Origin: Paraburkholderia elongata
GTDB lineage: Bacteria > Pseudomonadota > Gammaproteobacteria > Burkholderiales > Burkholderiaceae
NCBI RefSeq assembly: GCF_013177735.1
Contig: NZ_WOEZ01000183.1
Location: 52,365-116,364 of the forward strand
Length of the DNA stretch: 64,000 nucleotides
Direction of reading: 5' to 3'
Below the pieces are notes generated by a model. It was not told the origin of the DNA, ran no database searches, and was given only the letters and a program-made list of their open reading frames with translations. Both the position numbers and the translations under genes were made by a program. Shown here piece after piece: positions 44,885 to 52,996 of the stretch (the first letter of the stretch is position 1; each line of letters begins with the position of its first letter).

Positions 44885-45682
44885 GTGGTTATCGGTTCTG
44901 TCATCGGTAGTTTTGTCGGCGTGGGTGGACATCTTCCCGCCCTCGTTCAGCCGTTTGAATTACTCTGCATTTTCGGCGCGGCGATCGGCGCTTTTGTCGT
45001 GAGCAATCCGACCTCCACGCTGAAGAAAACGATCAAGGCGATTCCTTCGTGCTTCAAAAGCGGTGGCTACACGAAAGAAAAATATCTCGAACTGATCGCG
45101 TTGCTCTACGAGTTGCTTCAGAAAGCACGTAAGGAAGGCATGATGTCGCTCGAAGCCGACGTCGCCGCACCGGAAGAAAGCGTGCTGTTCCAGAAGTATT
45201 CGCACGTGTTGAAGGACCATCATCTGCTCGACTTTATCGTCGACTATCTGCGCATGATGTCCGGCGGCAACGTGAACGTGCTTGAGGTGCAGGACCTGAT
45301 GGACGAAGAACTGGCCACGCATCACGCGGAAGCGTCGGTCGCGGCCAACGCGATTCAGAAAATGGCCGACGGCTTGCCTGCATTCGGCATTGTGGCTGCG
45401 GTGATGGGCGTGGTTCATACGATGGGGTTGGTCGGCACATTCCTCGGCATCCTTCTCGCTTATGGCTTTATCGGCCCCGTTGCCGATCTGCTCAATGCCA
45501 AGGGCCGCGCCGAAGCCAAACCTTATCAGTGCGTGAAAGCCGTGCTGCTCGCCTCGCTCTCCGGCTACGCACCGCCGATAGCCGTCGAATTCGGCCGCAA
45601 GGTGCTGTTCACCGCCGACCGTCCGAGCTTCCAGGAACTCGACGACGCCGTGCGCGCCACCAAGATGCCGAAATCGGCCTGA
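44885..45682 (+). CDS. motA: Flagellar motor stator protein MotA
   Basis: A stator protein with four transmembrane helices that, with MotB, forms the proton channel driving the flagellum. Motifs include QPFELLCIFGAAIGAF and, late, AFGIVAAVMGVVHTMGLVG with the conserved Pro of helix 3. The first canonical start is the GTG at 44885, but family homology begins earlier: codons 44864-44884 read F-V-A-I-G-W-I, the expected first residues of helix 1. The codon before them (44861) is AAG, with GGAG at 44852-44855 ideally spaced. From the GTG the first helix is about 8 residues short. It is 14 bp ahead of motB. Confidence 0.85.
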   Translation: MVIGSVIGSFVGVGGHLPALVQPFELLCIFGAAIGAFVVSNPTSTLKKTIKAIPSCFKSGGYTKEKYLELIALLYELLQKARKEGMMSLEADVAAPEESVLFQKYSHVLKDHHLLDFIVDYLRMMSGGNVNVLEVQDLMDEELATHHAEASVAANAIQKMADGLPAFGIVAAVMGVVHTMGLVGTFLGILLAYGFIGPVADLLNAKGRAEAKPYQCVKAVLLASLSGYAPPIAVEFGRKVLFTADRPSFQELDDAVRATKMPKSA

Positions 45683-45696
45683 CGGGAAGCGGCATC

Positions 45697-46686
45697 ATGA
45701 GTGAAAGAAGATCGCGCGCGTCCCAGCAGGCCGAGACACCCGCTCCCGTGATTGTGCGCCGCTCGAAAAAGGGCGACGGTCATGGCACACATCACGGCGG
45801 CGCATGGAAAATCGCTTACGCCGATTTTGTCACCGCGATGATGGCGTTCTTCCTGCTGATGTGGCTGCTCGGCTCGACATCGAAGTACGACAAGCAGGGC
45901 ATCGAGGACTATTTCAACACCCCGCTGTCGAGTTTGCTCGGCGGCAACGAGGGCACGGCAGCGGCGCGTCCGAGCGTTGTACAAGGCGGCGGCCGCGACA
46001 TCTCCGACACCCGGCCCGGCGTCGGCGGGAAGAGCCAGACCGAGCCGACGCCGCCGACCACGGTCCCACCGATCGCGGCGCCCACGGACGCGGCACGGCT
46101 TCGGCAGTTGAAAGAGAAGCTTACCGCCTTGATCGAACAGAGCCCGGCATTGAAGGCATTCAAGGATCAGATCCGCATTTCGATCACCAATGAAGGCTTG
46201 CGCATCGAGATTGTCGATTCGCAGAACCGGCCGATGTTTCCGTCCGGCAGTTCGAAGTTGCAGCCTTACGCCGTGACGATCCTGACGCAGATCGGCGCCG
46301 CGCTTAACGACGTGGAGAACCGCATTTCGATTGCCGGCCACACCGACGCGGTCCCTTATACGGCTGGGCCTGAAGGCTATTCGAACTGGGAGTTGTCGGC
46401 AGAGCGAGCCAATGCCGCGCGCCGCGCACTGGTAGCCGGCGGCATGCACGGCGAGAAGCTGTTGCAGGTGCGCGGGCTCGCCGACGTATTGCCGCTGAAC
46501 AGCAATGTCGCCGACGAACCGACCAATCGCCGCATCAGTATCCTCGCACTGAATAAGGCTGCGGAACTCGCGTTCTTCCACGACGGCGGCCGTACTGCGA
46601 TCGATGAAACGTCGCCGGCGAGTTCAGCGATTCCCGAGGTGATTGGGCGTTTGCAGCCGGTTAGTGTTTCGCGTAGCACGCCGTAG
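45697..46686 (+). CDS. motB: Flagellar motor stator protein MotB
   Basis: A 329-residue MotB. A basic N-terminus (IVRRSKKGDGHG) precedes one helix, AYADFVTAMMAFFLLMWLLG, with the proton-carrying Asp at D43. A plug/linker region rich in Pro and Thr follows, then an OmpA-like peptidoglycan-binding domain with FPSGSSKLQPYA, SIAGHTDAVPY, NWELSAERANAARRAL and DEPTNRRISI. The start at 45697 follows GGGAAG. It is coupled to motA in the usual order. Confidence 0.93.
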   Translation: MSERRSRASQQAETPAPVIVRRSKKGDGHGTHHGGAWKIAYADFVTAMMAFFLLMWLLGSTSKYDKQGIEDYFNTPLSSLLGGNEGTAAARPSVVQGGGRDISDTRPGVGGKSQTEPTPPTTVPPIAAPTDAARLRQLKEKLTALIEQSPALKAFKDQIRISITNEGLRIEIVDSQNRPMFPSGSSKLQPYAVTILTQIGAALNDVENRISIAGHTDAVPYTAGPEGYSNWELSAERANAARRALVAGGMHGEKLLQVRGLADVLPLNSNVADEPTNRRISILALNKAAELAFFHDGGRTAIDETSPASSAIPEVIGRLQPVSVSRSTP

Positions 46687-47076
46687 TATTTTTTATCGGG
46701 CAGAGAGCGGGTTCGGATCGGCTTCGTTACTTCGCTTTCCGACTAGCTGTCAGATCAAGTCCAGACTAGTACAACGAAGCACTGGTTTTATGAAGTACTC
46801 ATCGGCGCGCGCAGCGCCGCCGGAAGAATGACTGCCTTGTCACTAGGGCGGAATGTGCGAGAACACAGATTCCAGATGCACCACTACCCCCTCCAAGCCA
46901 GGGGACCCGCTTAAGAATTAGCGGTGTGAAGCCGCTTTCTTTGCTTACTTTCTTTGCGGCGGCAAAGAAAGTAAGCGCCTGCCCCGCACAGGGGCGACGC
47001 TAATAAACCAACAAGAAAACAAGGAAAGGCCAACGCCGCAGGCATCCACCCCCACAGCGCCAGCCAACCATCAACC
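46687..47076. other. Intergenic region with a repeat element
   Basis: About 390 bp between convergent motB and the symporter gene. The right half is a repeat element with two stem-loops (see 46943-46995). The left half shows nothing recognisable. A 70-codon minus-strand frame over the repeat is an artefact. Confidence 0.6.
46943..46995. repeat. REP-like palindromic element
   Basis: GCTTACTTTCTTTGC (46943-46957) and its exact complement (46962-46976) form a perfect 15-bp stem with a GGCG loop. A second stem, GCCCC (46981-46985) with GGGGC (46991-46995), follows at once. I recall very similar AAAGAAAGTAAG plus GCCCCGCACAGGGGC sequences repeated many times in Burkholderia and Paraburkholderia genomes, usually between genes. 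Confidence 0.75.
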
Positions 47077-48558
47077 TCAAACCGCCGCCACAACCCTCCG
47101 CGGCGACAAAACCGAAACAACAAAACTCACGACAACATTAGCCGCCAACGCGATCAACCCAATATAAACCGGATAGATAGCATCCCCGATATGCAAAGCA
47201 AACACCGGCTTAAGCCCTTGCGAAATCGCCAGCCCCGTCCCTAGAACGATCCCGACAAGCCACCCGAGAAACAACCCCGCCGTATTCAGCCGCCGCGTAT
47301 ACAAAGAAAACACAATAGCCGGGAAGATCTGCAAAATCCACACCCCACCCAGCAACTGCAAATCAATCGCATACTGCGTCGGCAGAAACACAATAAACAA
47401 CAGCGCCCCAAACTTCACGACCAGCGAAACAATCTTCGCCGTAGAAGCCTCAGCCTCAGGCGTGATATCCGGCGAGACAAGCGGACGCCACAAATTCCGC
47501 GTGAACAGATTAGCCGCACCAATAGACATAATCGCCGCAGGCACCAAAGCACTAATCGCAATGGCCGCAGCCGCAAAACCCACGAACCAAGACGGAAACA
47601 GCGTATTAAACAACGCAGGCACCATATCGGACGCCGACTTCACATGCACACCGGCTGCAATCGCCATATACCCAAGCAACGCAATCAACCCCAGCAACAA
47701 CGTATAAGCCGGCAGAAAAATCGCATTCTTGCGCACCGTGTTAGCCGACGAAGACGACAACACCGCCGTCATCGTATGCGGATACATGAACGCCGCCAGC
47801 GCCGAACCCAAAGCCAGCGATGCATAAGCGGTGAACTGCGTCGGCTTCAGAATGATCCCCGTTGCGCCACCCTTGGCCTTGAAATACGTGTCGGCCGCAT
47901 CGAACACATGCGCATAGCCGCCGAGCTTCGCCGGAATCAGCCAGATCGCCGCAATCACGACGATATAGATCATGATGTCCTTGACGAACGCGATCATCGC
48001 CGGAGCCCGCAAGCCGCTTGCATACGTGTACAGCGCAAGAATCACGAAGGCGACGATCAGCGGCATTTCACCGGTCACGCCGAGCCCCTTGATCACCACC
48101 TGCATACCAACAAGCTGTAGCGCGATATACGGCATGGTCGCGACAATACCCGTGATCGCAACCGCAGCAGGCAACCACTTGCCACCGTATTCACCCTGCA
48201 CGTAGTCCGCTGCCGTAATGTGATTCTTCGCTTGGGCGATCTTCCACAGCTTCGGCATCACAGCGAACACGAACGGATAGACAATGATCGTGTACGGCAG
48301 CGCAAAGAAACCATACGCACCCACCGAATACACCAGCGCGGGCACCGCAATCACGGTATAGGCGGTATAGAAGTCGCCGCCCACCAGGAACCACGAAATC
48401 ACGGTGCCGAACTGGCGGCCGCCCAGGCCCCACTCGTGCAATTGGGTCAGGTCGCCCCGCTTCCAGCGCGCGGCAAAGAAACCGATCACGGTGACGAGAA
48501 CAAAGAACGCGATAAAGACGGTCATCGCGACCGGGTTGACGGGATTGGTATCGCTCAT
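47077..48558 (-). CDS. Sodium:solute symporter, monocarboxylate type
   Basis: A 493-residue SSS-family transporter with about 13 helices. Features: GLGGRQFGTVISWFLVGGDFYTAYT, YVQGEYGGKWL and SALVPAAIMSIGAANLFTRN. It resembles MctP of rhizobia, a permease for short monocarboxylates such as pyruvate, lactate and acetate. Its start overlaps the DUF3311 gene by 4 bp, the known companion. Third-position base use changes along the gene: the 5' half is strongly GC-ending, while the 3' half (from about 47.8 kb down to the stop) has many T-ending codons. Confidence 0.88.
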   Translation of the reverse strand: MSDTNPVNPVAMTVFIAFFVLVTVIGFFAARWKRGDLTQLHEWGLGGRQFGTVISWFLVGGDFYTAYTVIAVPALVYSVGAYGFFALPYTIIVYPFVFAVMPKLWKIAQAKNHITAADYVQGEYGGKWLPAAVAITGIVATMPYIALQLVGMQVVIKGLGVTGEMPLIVAFVILALYTYASGLRAPAMIAFVKDIMIYIVVIAAIWLIPAKLGGYAHVFDAADTYFKAKGGATGIILKPTQFTAYASLALGSALAAFMYPHTMTAVLSSSSANTVRKNAIFLPAYTLLLGLIALLGYMAIAAGVHVKSASDMVPALFNTLFPSWFVGFAAAAIAISALVPAAIMSIGAANLFTRNLWRPLVSPDITPEAEASTAKIVSLVVKFGALLFIVFLPTQYAIDLQLLGGVWILQIFPAIVFSLYTRRLNTAGLFLGWLVGIVLGTGLAISQGLKPVFALHIGDAIYPVYIGLIALAANVVVSFVVSVLSPRRVVAAV

Positions 48559-48752
48559 TTGACACCTCGGTACACAACGTAAATCAGTAGCGAGGTCAAC
48601 GGAACCCACAAGAACTGATACCAGTAGAAGAACGGAAAACCGGCGAACGAGGGGTGCGTGTCGTTATAGAACGGCAACCACAGCAACGCGATGTACGGGA
48701 TCAGCAAGATAATCCACAGCCATGAACGGCCGGAAGATGGGGAGGTCTCCAC
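48555..48752 (-). CDS. DUF3311 small membrane protein
   Basis: A 65-residue protein with two hydrophobic helices (WLWIILLIPYIALLWLPFYN and FYWYQFLWVPLTSLLIYVVY), the DUF3311 pattern. It is commonly encoded just before monocarboxylate symporters and probably assists or stabilises them. Its stop overlaps the symporter start by 4 bp. Confidence 0.88.
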   Translation of the reverse strand: METSPSSGRSWLWIILLIPYIALLWLPFYNDTHPSFAGFPFFYWYQFLWVPLTSLLIYVVYRGVK

Positions 48753-48834
48753 AAACGTCTCCTAAGTCTATTATTGAAACCGCGCCCCACGACTTGTGGC
48801 CGGGCACGCGGAAAACCGGTTACCTGATATTAAA

Positions 48835-48870
48835 CAGCAAAATAAGCAGCAAAATAAGCGGCAAAATCGG
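48835..48870 (+). repeat. Three 12-bp tandem repeats
   Basis: CAGCAAAATAAG twice (48835-48846, 48847-48858) and CGGCAAAATCGG once (48859-48870). They lie in the divergent control region between the DUF3311 gene and the histidine kinase gene. Confidence 0.6.
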
Positions 48871-48973
48871 AGCTTGCTTTTTGCACGGTGCGCCGCAACA
48901 ACGCACGCCAGAAGGCGCGGTACGCCGCGGGGATGTAGTATTCGCCTTCGTGAGCGTCCTCACAAGCGCGCAA

Positions 48974-49003
48974 CTACGTAAGCCGGCTACGTAAAACTAC
49001 GTA
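48974..49003. promoter_or_regulatory. Three CTACGTA boxes
   Basis: CTACGTA occurs at 48974-48980, 48987-48993 and 48997-49003, each with the palindromic TACGTA core, ending 23 bp before the histidine kinase start. The clustering suggests a regulator-binding site, most simply for the NarL-type response regulator encoded downstream. Confidence 0.5.
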
Positions 49004-49026
49004 GCTCGTCGGCCGCCCTGTCTACG

Positions 49027-50436
49027 ATGAAACTCAAAGCAAAGATTGTCCTGCTGGCGATCGTGCCCTTTCTGGCGGCCATCGCCAGCATTGAAACCGG
49101 CGTGCGCCGGGAAGCGACGGCGCTCGCCGAAACGCAGCACGCGACCACCCAGGCCGCGTACATGGCCAGCAAGGAGATCGAACTCAAACACTACGTCGAG
49201 CTCGCGACCACGGCGATCGCCCCGCTCTACAACGCCGGCCGCGACAACGCGCGCGACGATGCGATGCTGCGCACCCGCGCGCTCGACATCCTCGAGAAAA
49301 TGGATTTCGGCAAGGACGGCTACTTCTTCGTCTACGACATGCATGGCCGCTCGCTGATGCATCCACGCGAGCCCGACCTCGTCGGACGTGACCTATGGGC
49401 GCTGCGCGATCCGCAAGGCACGCCGACGATCCAGCAACTGCTCGCCGCGGCCTCGCGCGGCGGTGGTTATGTGCGTTACGTATGGCATCGTCCGTCGACG
49501 GGCAAGCTCGCGTCGAAATTGGGCTACGTGGTGCCGCTCGAACGCTGGGGCTGGATGATCGGTACCGGCATCTATCTCGACGATGTCGATGCCACACTCG
49601 CGCACATCGATCAGGGCGCGGCGGCCAACATCGACCGCACAATGCAGTGGATCGATGCCATCGCGCTCGCCGGACTCGCCGTGATCGCATTGTGTGCACT
49701 GGTGCTCAACGTCACCGAATACCGCAGTGCCGATGCAAAACTGAAGCGGCTCGCGCAACAGGTGGTCGACTCGCAGGAAAACGAACGGGCGCGCCTGTCG
49801 CGTGAATTGCACGACGGCATCAGCCAGATGATGGTCTCCGTGAAGCTGCTGCTCGAATCGGCGTTGGCGCGTTTCGAGCGCAGCGAGGTGCGCGTGCCGG
49901 CAGCCGAAGCCGCGCTATCGACGAGCGTTGCGCGTATCGGCGATACCTTGCGCGAAGTGCGCCGCATTTCTCACGCACTGCGTCCGTCAATGCTCGATGA
50001 CCTCGGCGTAGCTGCCGCACTGGAGCAGCTCACGCGCGAGTTGAGCGACGAGTCCGGTATCCAGATCGGTTTCACGCAGATCGCGCACACCCACGCAGCG
50101 TCTTTGCCGGAAGCCGTGAATACGGTGCTGTTCCGTATCGCCCAGGAAGCGCTGACGAATATCGTGCGGCACGCCCATGCGTCCAGCGCGGCGCTATCGC
50201 TGGAGGTATCGAGCGACGCCGTCACGCTGACAATCTCGGATAACGGGCGCGGTTTCGATGTGGCGCATGCATTGGCCAGTCCACGCGCGGGCGTGGGTCT
50301 GCGCAATATGCGCGAGCGGCTGGACGCCCTCGGTGGCAAGCTGTCGCTCAGTTCGCAAGCCGGTCATACGATTGTGACCGCACGCGTGCCAGTGGCAGCG
50401 TCCGCGCTTCAATCGCCAGCTTCGCAGGAAATCTGA
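49027..50436 (+). CDS. Cache-domain sensor histidine kinase (NarX-like)
   Basis: A 469-residue membrane kinase. Order: helix 1 (about residues 7-23), a periplasmic single Cache-type domain with KDGYFFVYDMHGRSLMHP, helix 2 (about 210-230), a HisKA_3 dimerisation region with RELHDGISQMM (phospho-acceptor H262), and a HATPase domain (EALTNIVRHAHAS, ISDNGRGFD, GVGLRNMRERL). The Cache domain suggests sensing of a small organic acid. It is divergent from a monocarboxylate symporter gene and 2 bp ahead of its response regulator, the arrangement of MctSR-like systems. Confidence 0.9.
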   Translation: MKLKAKIVLLAIVPFLAAIASIETGVRREATALAETQHATTQAAYMASKEIELKHYVELATTAIAPLYNAGRDNARDDAMLRTRALDILEKMDFGKDGYFFVYDMHGRSLMHPREPDLVGRDLWALRDPQGTPTIQQLLAAASRGGGYVRYVWHRPSTGKLASKLGYVVPLERWGWMIGTGIYLDDVDATLAHIDQGAAANIDRTMQWIDAIALAGLAVIALCALVLNVTEYRSADAKLKRLAQQVVDSQENERARLSRELHDGISQMMVSVKLLLESALARFERSEVRVPAAEAALSTSVARIGDTLREVRRISHALRPSMLDDLGVAAALEQLTRELSDESGIQIGFTQIAHTHAASLPEAVNTVLFRIAQEALTNIVRHAHASSAALSLEVSSDAVTLTISDNGRGFDVAHALASPRAGVGLRNMRERLDALGGKLSLSSQAGHTIVTARVPVAASALQSPASQEI

Positions 50437-50438
50437 CC

Positions 50439-51086
50439 ATGAACGACATGTCACTCGCCACAGCACGTTTAATTCTGATCGACGACCACCCGCTTGTACG
50501 CGACGGTTTGCGCGCCCGGCTCGAAGCCGTGCGCAACATCGAGATCGTCGGCGAAGCGGGTAATGCGCAGGAAGCGCTCGCGCTCGCCGCCACCCAGGAG
50601 CCTCATCTGGTGCTGATGGACGTCGGCATGAACGGGATGAACGGCATCGCGCTGGCCGGCATGTTTCATGAGCGCTTCCCGGCGATTCGCGTGCTGATGC
50701 TGTCCATGCACGACAACCTCGAGTACGTGACCCAGGCGGTGCGCGCGGGGGCCAGCGGTTACGTGCTCAAGGACTCACCCGCCACCGAAATCATCCAGGC
50801 GATCGGCGCGGTGCTGGAAGGCAAGACGTTTTTCAGCGCAGGGCTGGGCGCGCGATTGATTCAGGCATCGGCCACGCAATCGCCCATTGAGCGGCTCACA
50901 CCGCGCGAGCGCGATATTCTCGACGCGCTCGCGGAAGGTCTTTCGAGCAAGCAGATCGCTCAACGCAACGACCTGTCGGTGCGCACGGTAGAGACGCATC
51001 GGCTGAATCTGAAACGCAAGCTCGATATCGAAGGTCAGGCCGAGTTGATCAAGTTCGCCGTCGAGAATCGTCGCAAGAGCCGCTGA
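50439..51086 (+). CDS. NarL/FixJ-family response regulator
   Basis: A 215-residue regulator. The receiver domain has the acidic pair in LILIDDHPLVRDGL, phospho-acceptor D61 in HLVLMDVGMNGMNGI and the conserved Lys in YVLKDSPATEI. The output domain is a LuxR-type helix-turn-helix (LTPRERDILDALAEGLSSKQ, VRTVETHRLNLKRKL). It is the cognate partner of the kinase immediately upstream and probably controls the divergent symporter operon through the CTACGTA boxes. Confidence 0.93.
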   Translation: MNDMSLATARLILIDDHPLVRDGLRARLEAVRNIEIVGEAGNAQEALALAATQEPHLVLMDVGMNGMNGIALAGMFHERFPAIRVLMLSMHDNLEYVTQAVRAGASGYVLKDSPATEIIQAIGAVLEGKTFFSAGLGARLIQASATQSPIERLTPRERDILDALAEGLSSKQIAQRNDLSVRTVETHRLNLKRKLDIEGQAELIKFAVENRRKSR

Positions 51087-51183
51087 GGTACTGAGCCGCC
51101 ACTGCATAATCTCGACTGAGCAGCCGAGAATCAAAACCGTCTATCCGTCTACCCCTCGCTCAAAAATGCCGGAGCTCAAGACG

Positions 51184-51726
51184 ATGAAACGCCTGATCCA
51201 ACAGCAACTGGCGAGTCTGCTAATCTGCATGGCCGCGACGCACGCTAATGCCGAAGCGCAGCGCATCAACCGCGGCCACGACCCGTTCCTTCAGATATCC
51301 AAAGCGATCAGCGACTGCCCTGTGCCCTTAGGCCCACTCGAGACTGAGCAGGAATGGCTTGACGACAGTCATTACCGGATCGAGCGCGGCAATAGCTGCT
51401 GGGTGGAAGGCCGTTGCCGTCTCTCGAACGCGTACCTCTACGACACGGAAATCGCCGACGCCGTCCAACGGCGTCTGACCAATATCAACTACGCCACTCA
51501 CTGGCGCGAACAGTCGACGCTGTGGCTCATACTGCAACGCCGCTTCATTTACGTGCAAGGCTGCGTCGCGCCGGGCTTCGACAAACAGACCTTCCTCGCG
51601 GAACTCGCGAAAACCGCGGACGTCGATCGCGTGATCGACGACACCACAACCAACCCGCACGCTGCGTCACTACCCTATAAAACGCTTGCAGCCCCGGATA
51701 AACCCGTGGTCGATCCGGGCAACTAG
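51184..51726 (+). CDS. Exported protein with BON-like C-terminal domain
   Basis: A 180-residue exported protein: signal peptide (QQLASLLICMAATHANA) and a mature part with four Cys. The C-terminal 100 residues (DTEIADAVQRRLTNINYATH to LAKTADVDRVIDDTT) follow the alpha/beta pattern of a BON domain, a periplasmic phospholipid-related fold. The assignment is from pattern only. GGAG lies upstream of the ATG at 51184. Its link to the two-component genes upstream is unclear. Confidence 0.6.
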   Translation: MKRLIQQQLASLLICMAATHANAEAQRINRGHDPFLQISKAISDCPVPLGPLETEQEWLDDSHYRIERGNSCWVEGRCRLSNAYLYDTEIADAVQRRLTNINYATHWREQSTLWLILQRRFIYVQGCVAPGFDKQTFLAELAKTADVDRVIDDTTTNPHAASLPYKTLAAPDKPVVDPGN

Positions 51727-51757
51727 CCACAGTCTCTCAGTAGAGCAGAACGCTAAT

Positions 51758-52996
51758 CTAATCAGCGGCACCGCCACGGTCACTGTTGTCCCGAATGATT
51801 TGCGCGATCAACGCATCGGCGTCGCGCGAGACGTTATCGTGAACGCGGGTACTTTGGGTGGCCGCCGGCGTATCGTTGCCGATCAGATGGCCGCTACGCA
51901 CATGCGTATCCACTGACACCTGCATCGAGAGGCCAAGCCGCAACGGATGCGCCGCGAGTTCGATGGGGTCGAGCGAAATCACGATCGGCACGCGCTGCAC
52001 GACCTTGATCCAGTTACCGGCTGCGTTCTGCGAGGGCAGCATCGAAAACGCACTTCCTGTGCCTGCCGAAAAACCTTCCACGTGCCCCTGATACACCACT
52101 TGCGAGCCGTACACATCCGACACGATGCGCACGGGCTGGCCCACGCGCATGCTGCGAATCTGGCCTTCCTTGAAGTTCGCCTCGACCCACAGACGCTCGA
52201 GCGGGATGATCGACATGAGTGCGAGCCCCGGCCCGACCTGCTGGCCGATCTGCACCGAACGCTGCCCGACCGTGCCGTCGACGGGAGAAACGACGGTGGT
52301 GCGCTGCAGATTCCGATAAGCGAGCCGCAATTGCGCGGCGGCTTGCAGAACCGGCGGGCTGGCTTCGACCGGAAATTTTCCGCCGAGCGCTCGGGCGGCG
52401 TCGAGCTGGACTTCCGCTGACGCAAGGTTCGCTTGCGCGACGGCCACCGCTTCGCGGGCGCGCGCCAATTCCTCCGGCGACACCACTTCCACCGACGCAT
52501 GATCGCGCGCCGCCACAGCACGTTGCGCCAACGCGAGTTCGGCGCGGCGCGCGTCGATGGATTGCACGTAGAGCTTGCGCGAGATCGTCGCATTCGCCAC
52601 CTGTCGAACGGCGAGCGTCAGTTGCGCTTTGGCCTGCGCGAACGCGGCGGCCGCCTCGGCGTCGTCGAGTTTGACGAGCGGCTGGCCCGCGTGCACCTGC
52701 CGTGTGTTGTCCACCAGAATATCGGTGACCGTGCCGGGTATTTGCGCGGCGATCTGCACGATGTTGCCCGCCACGTAGGCGTCGTCCGTCTCTTCGTAGA
52801 AGCGTGCGCTCAAACCCCAATACGTCAGCCACGCCACGCCGGCGAGCGCCACCACGCCGAAGAAAACGGCAAAACGGCGCCGGCGCGCCGCCCGCTTCGA
52901 ATCGTGCGCGTCGCTCGCTATGCCTGCCGCGTTTGTCGGGTTTGCCTGCCCCTCGGTCCAGCCAGCAGCTTGCTGTGCCTGTTTATCGTTGTGCAT
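51758..52996 (-). CDS. EmrA/HlyD-type membrane-fusion protein of the rhamnolipid operon
   Basis: A 412-residue periplasmic adaptor. One N-terminal helix (FAVFFGVVALAGVAWLTYWG) is followed by YVAGNIVQIAAQIPGTVTDI and VKLDDAEAAAAFAQA, the biotinyl-like and coiled-coil parts of HlyD/EmrA proteins, and TVVSPVDGTVGQRSVQIGQQ. It is the last of seven leftward genes and starts directly after the NodT-type gene stop (TGAATG). With the MFS pump and outer-membrane factor it would form a tripartite exporter for rhamnolipids. Confidence 0.9.
   Translation of the reverse strand: MHNDKQAQQAAGWTEGQANPTNAAGIASDAHDSKRAARRRRFAVFFGVVALAGVAWLTYWGLSARFYEETDDAYVAGNIVQIAAQIPGTVTDILVDNTRQVHAGQPLVKLDDAEAAAAFAQAKAQLTLAVRQVANATISRKLYVQSIDARRAELALAQRAVAARDHASVEVVSPEELARAREAVAVAQANLASAEVQLDAARALGGKFPVEASPPVLQAAAQLRLAYRNLQRTTVVSPVDGTVGQRSVQIGQQVGPGLALMSIIPLERLWVEANFKEGQIRSMRVGQPVRIVSDVYGSQVVYQGHVEGFSAGTGSAFSMLPSQNAAGNWIKVVQRVPIVISLDPIELAAHPLRLGLSMQVSVDTHVRSGHLIGNDTPAATQSTRVHDNVSRDADALIAQIIRDNSDRGGAAD

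Noticed and set aside
46911..47123. 70-codon minus-strand frame rich in Cys, Trp and Leu
   Set aside because: It is a translation of the REP-like palindromic element and overlaps the symporter 3' end; such frames are annotation artefacts in these genomes.
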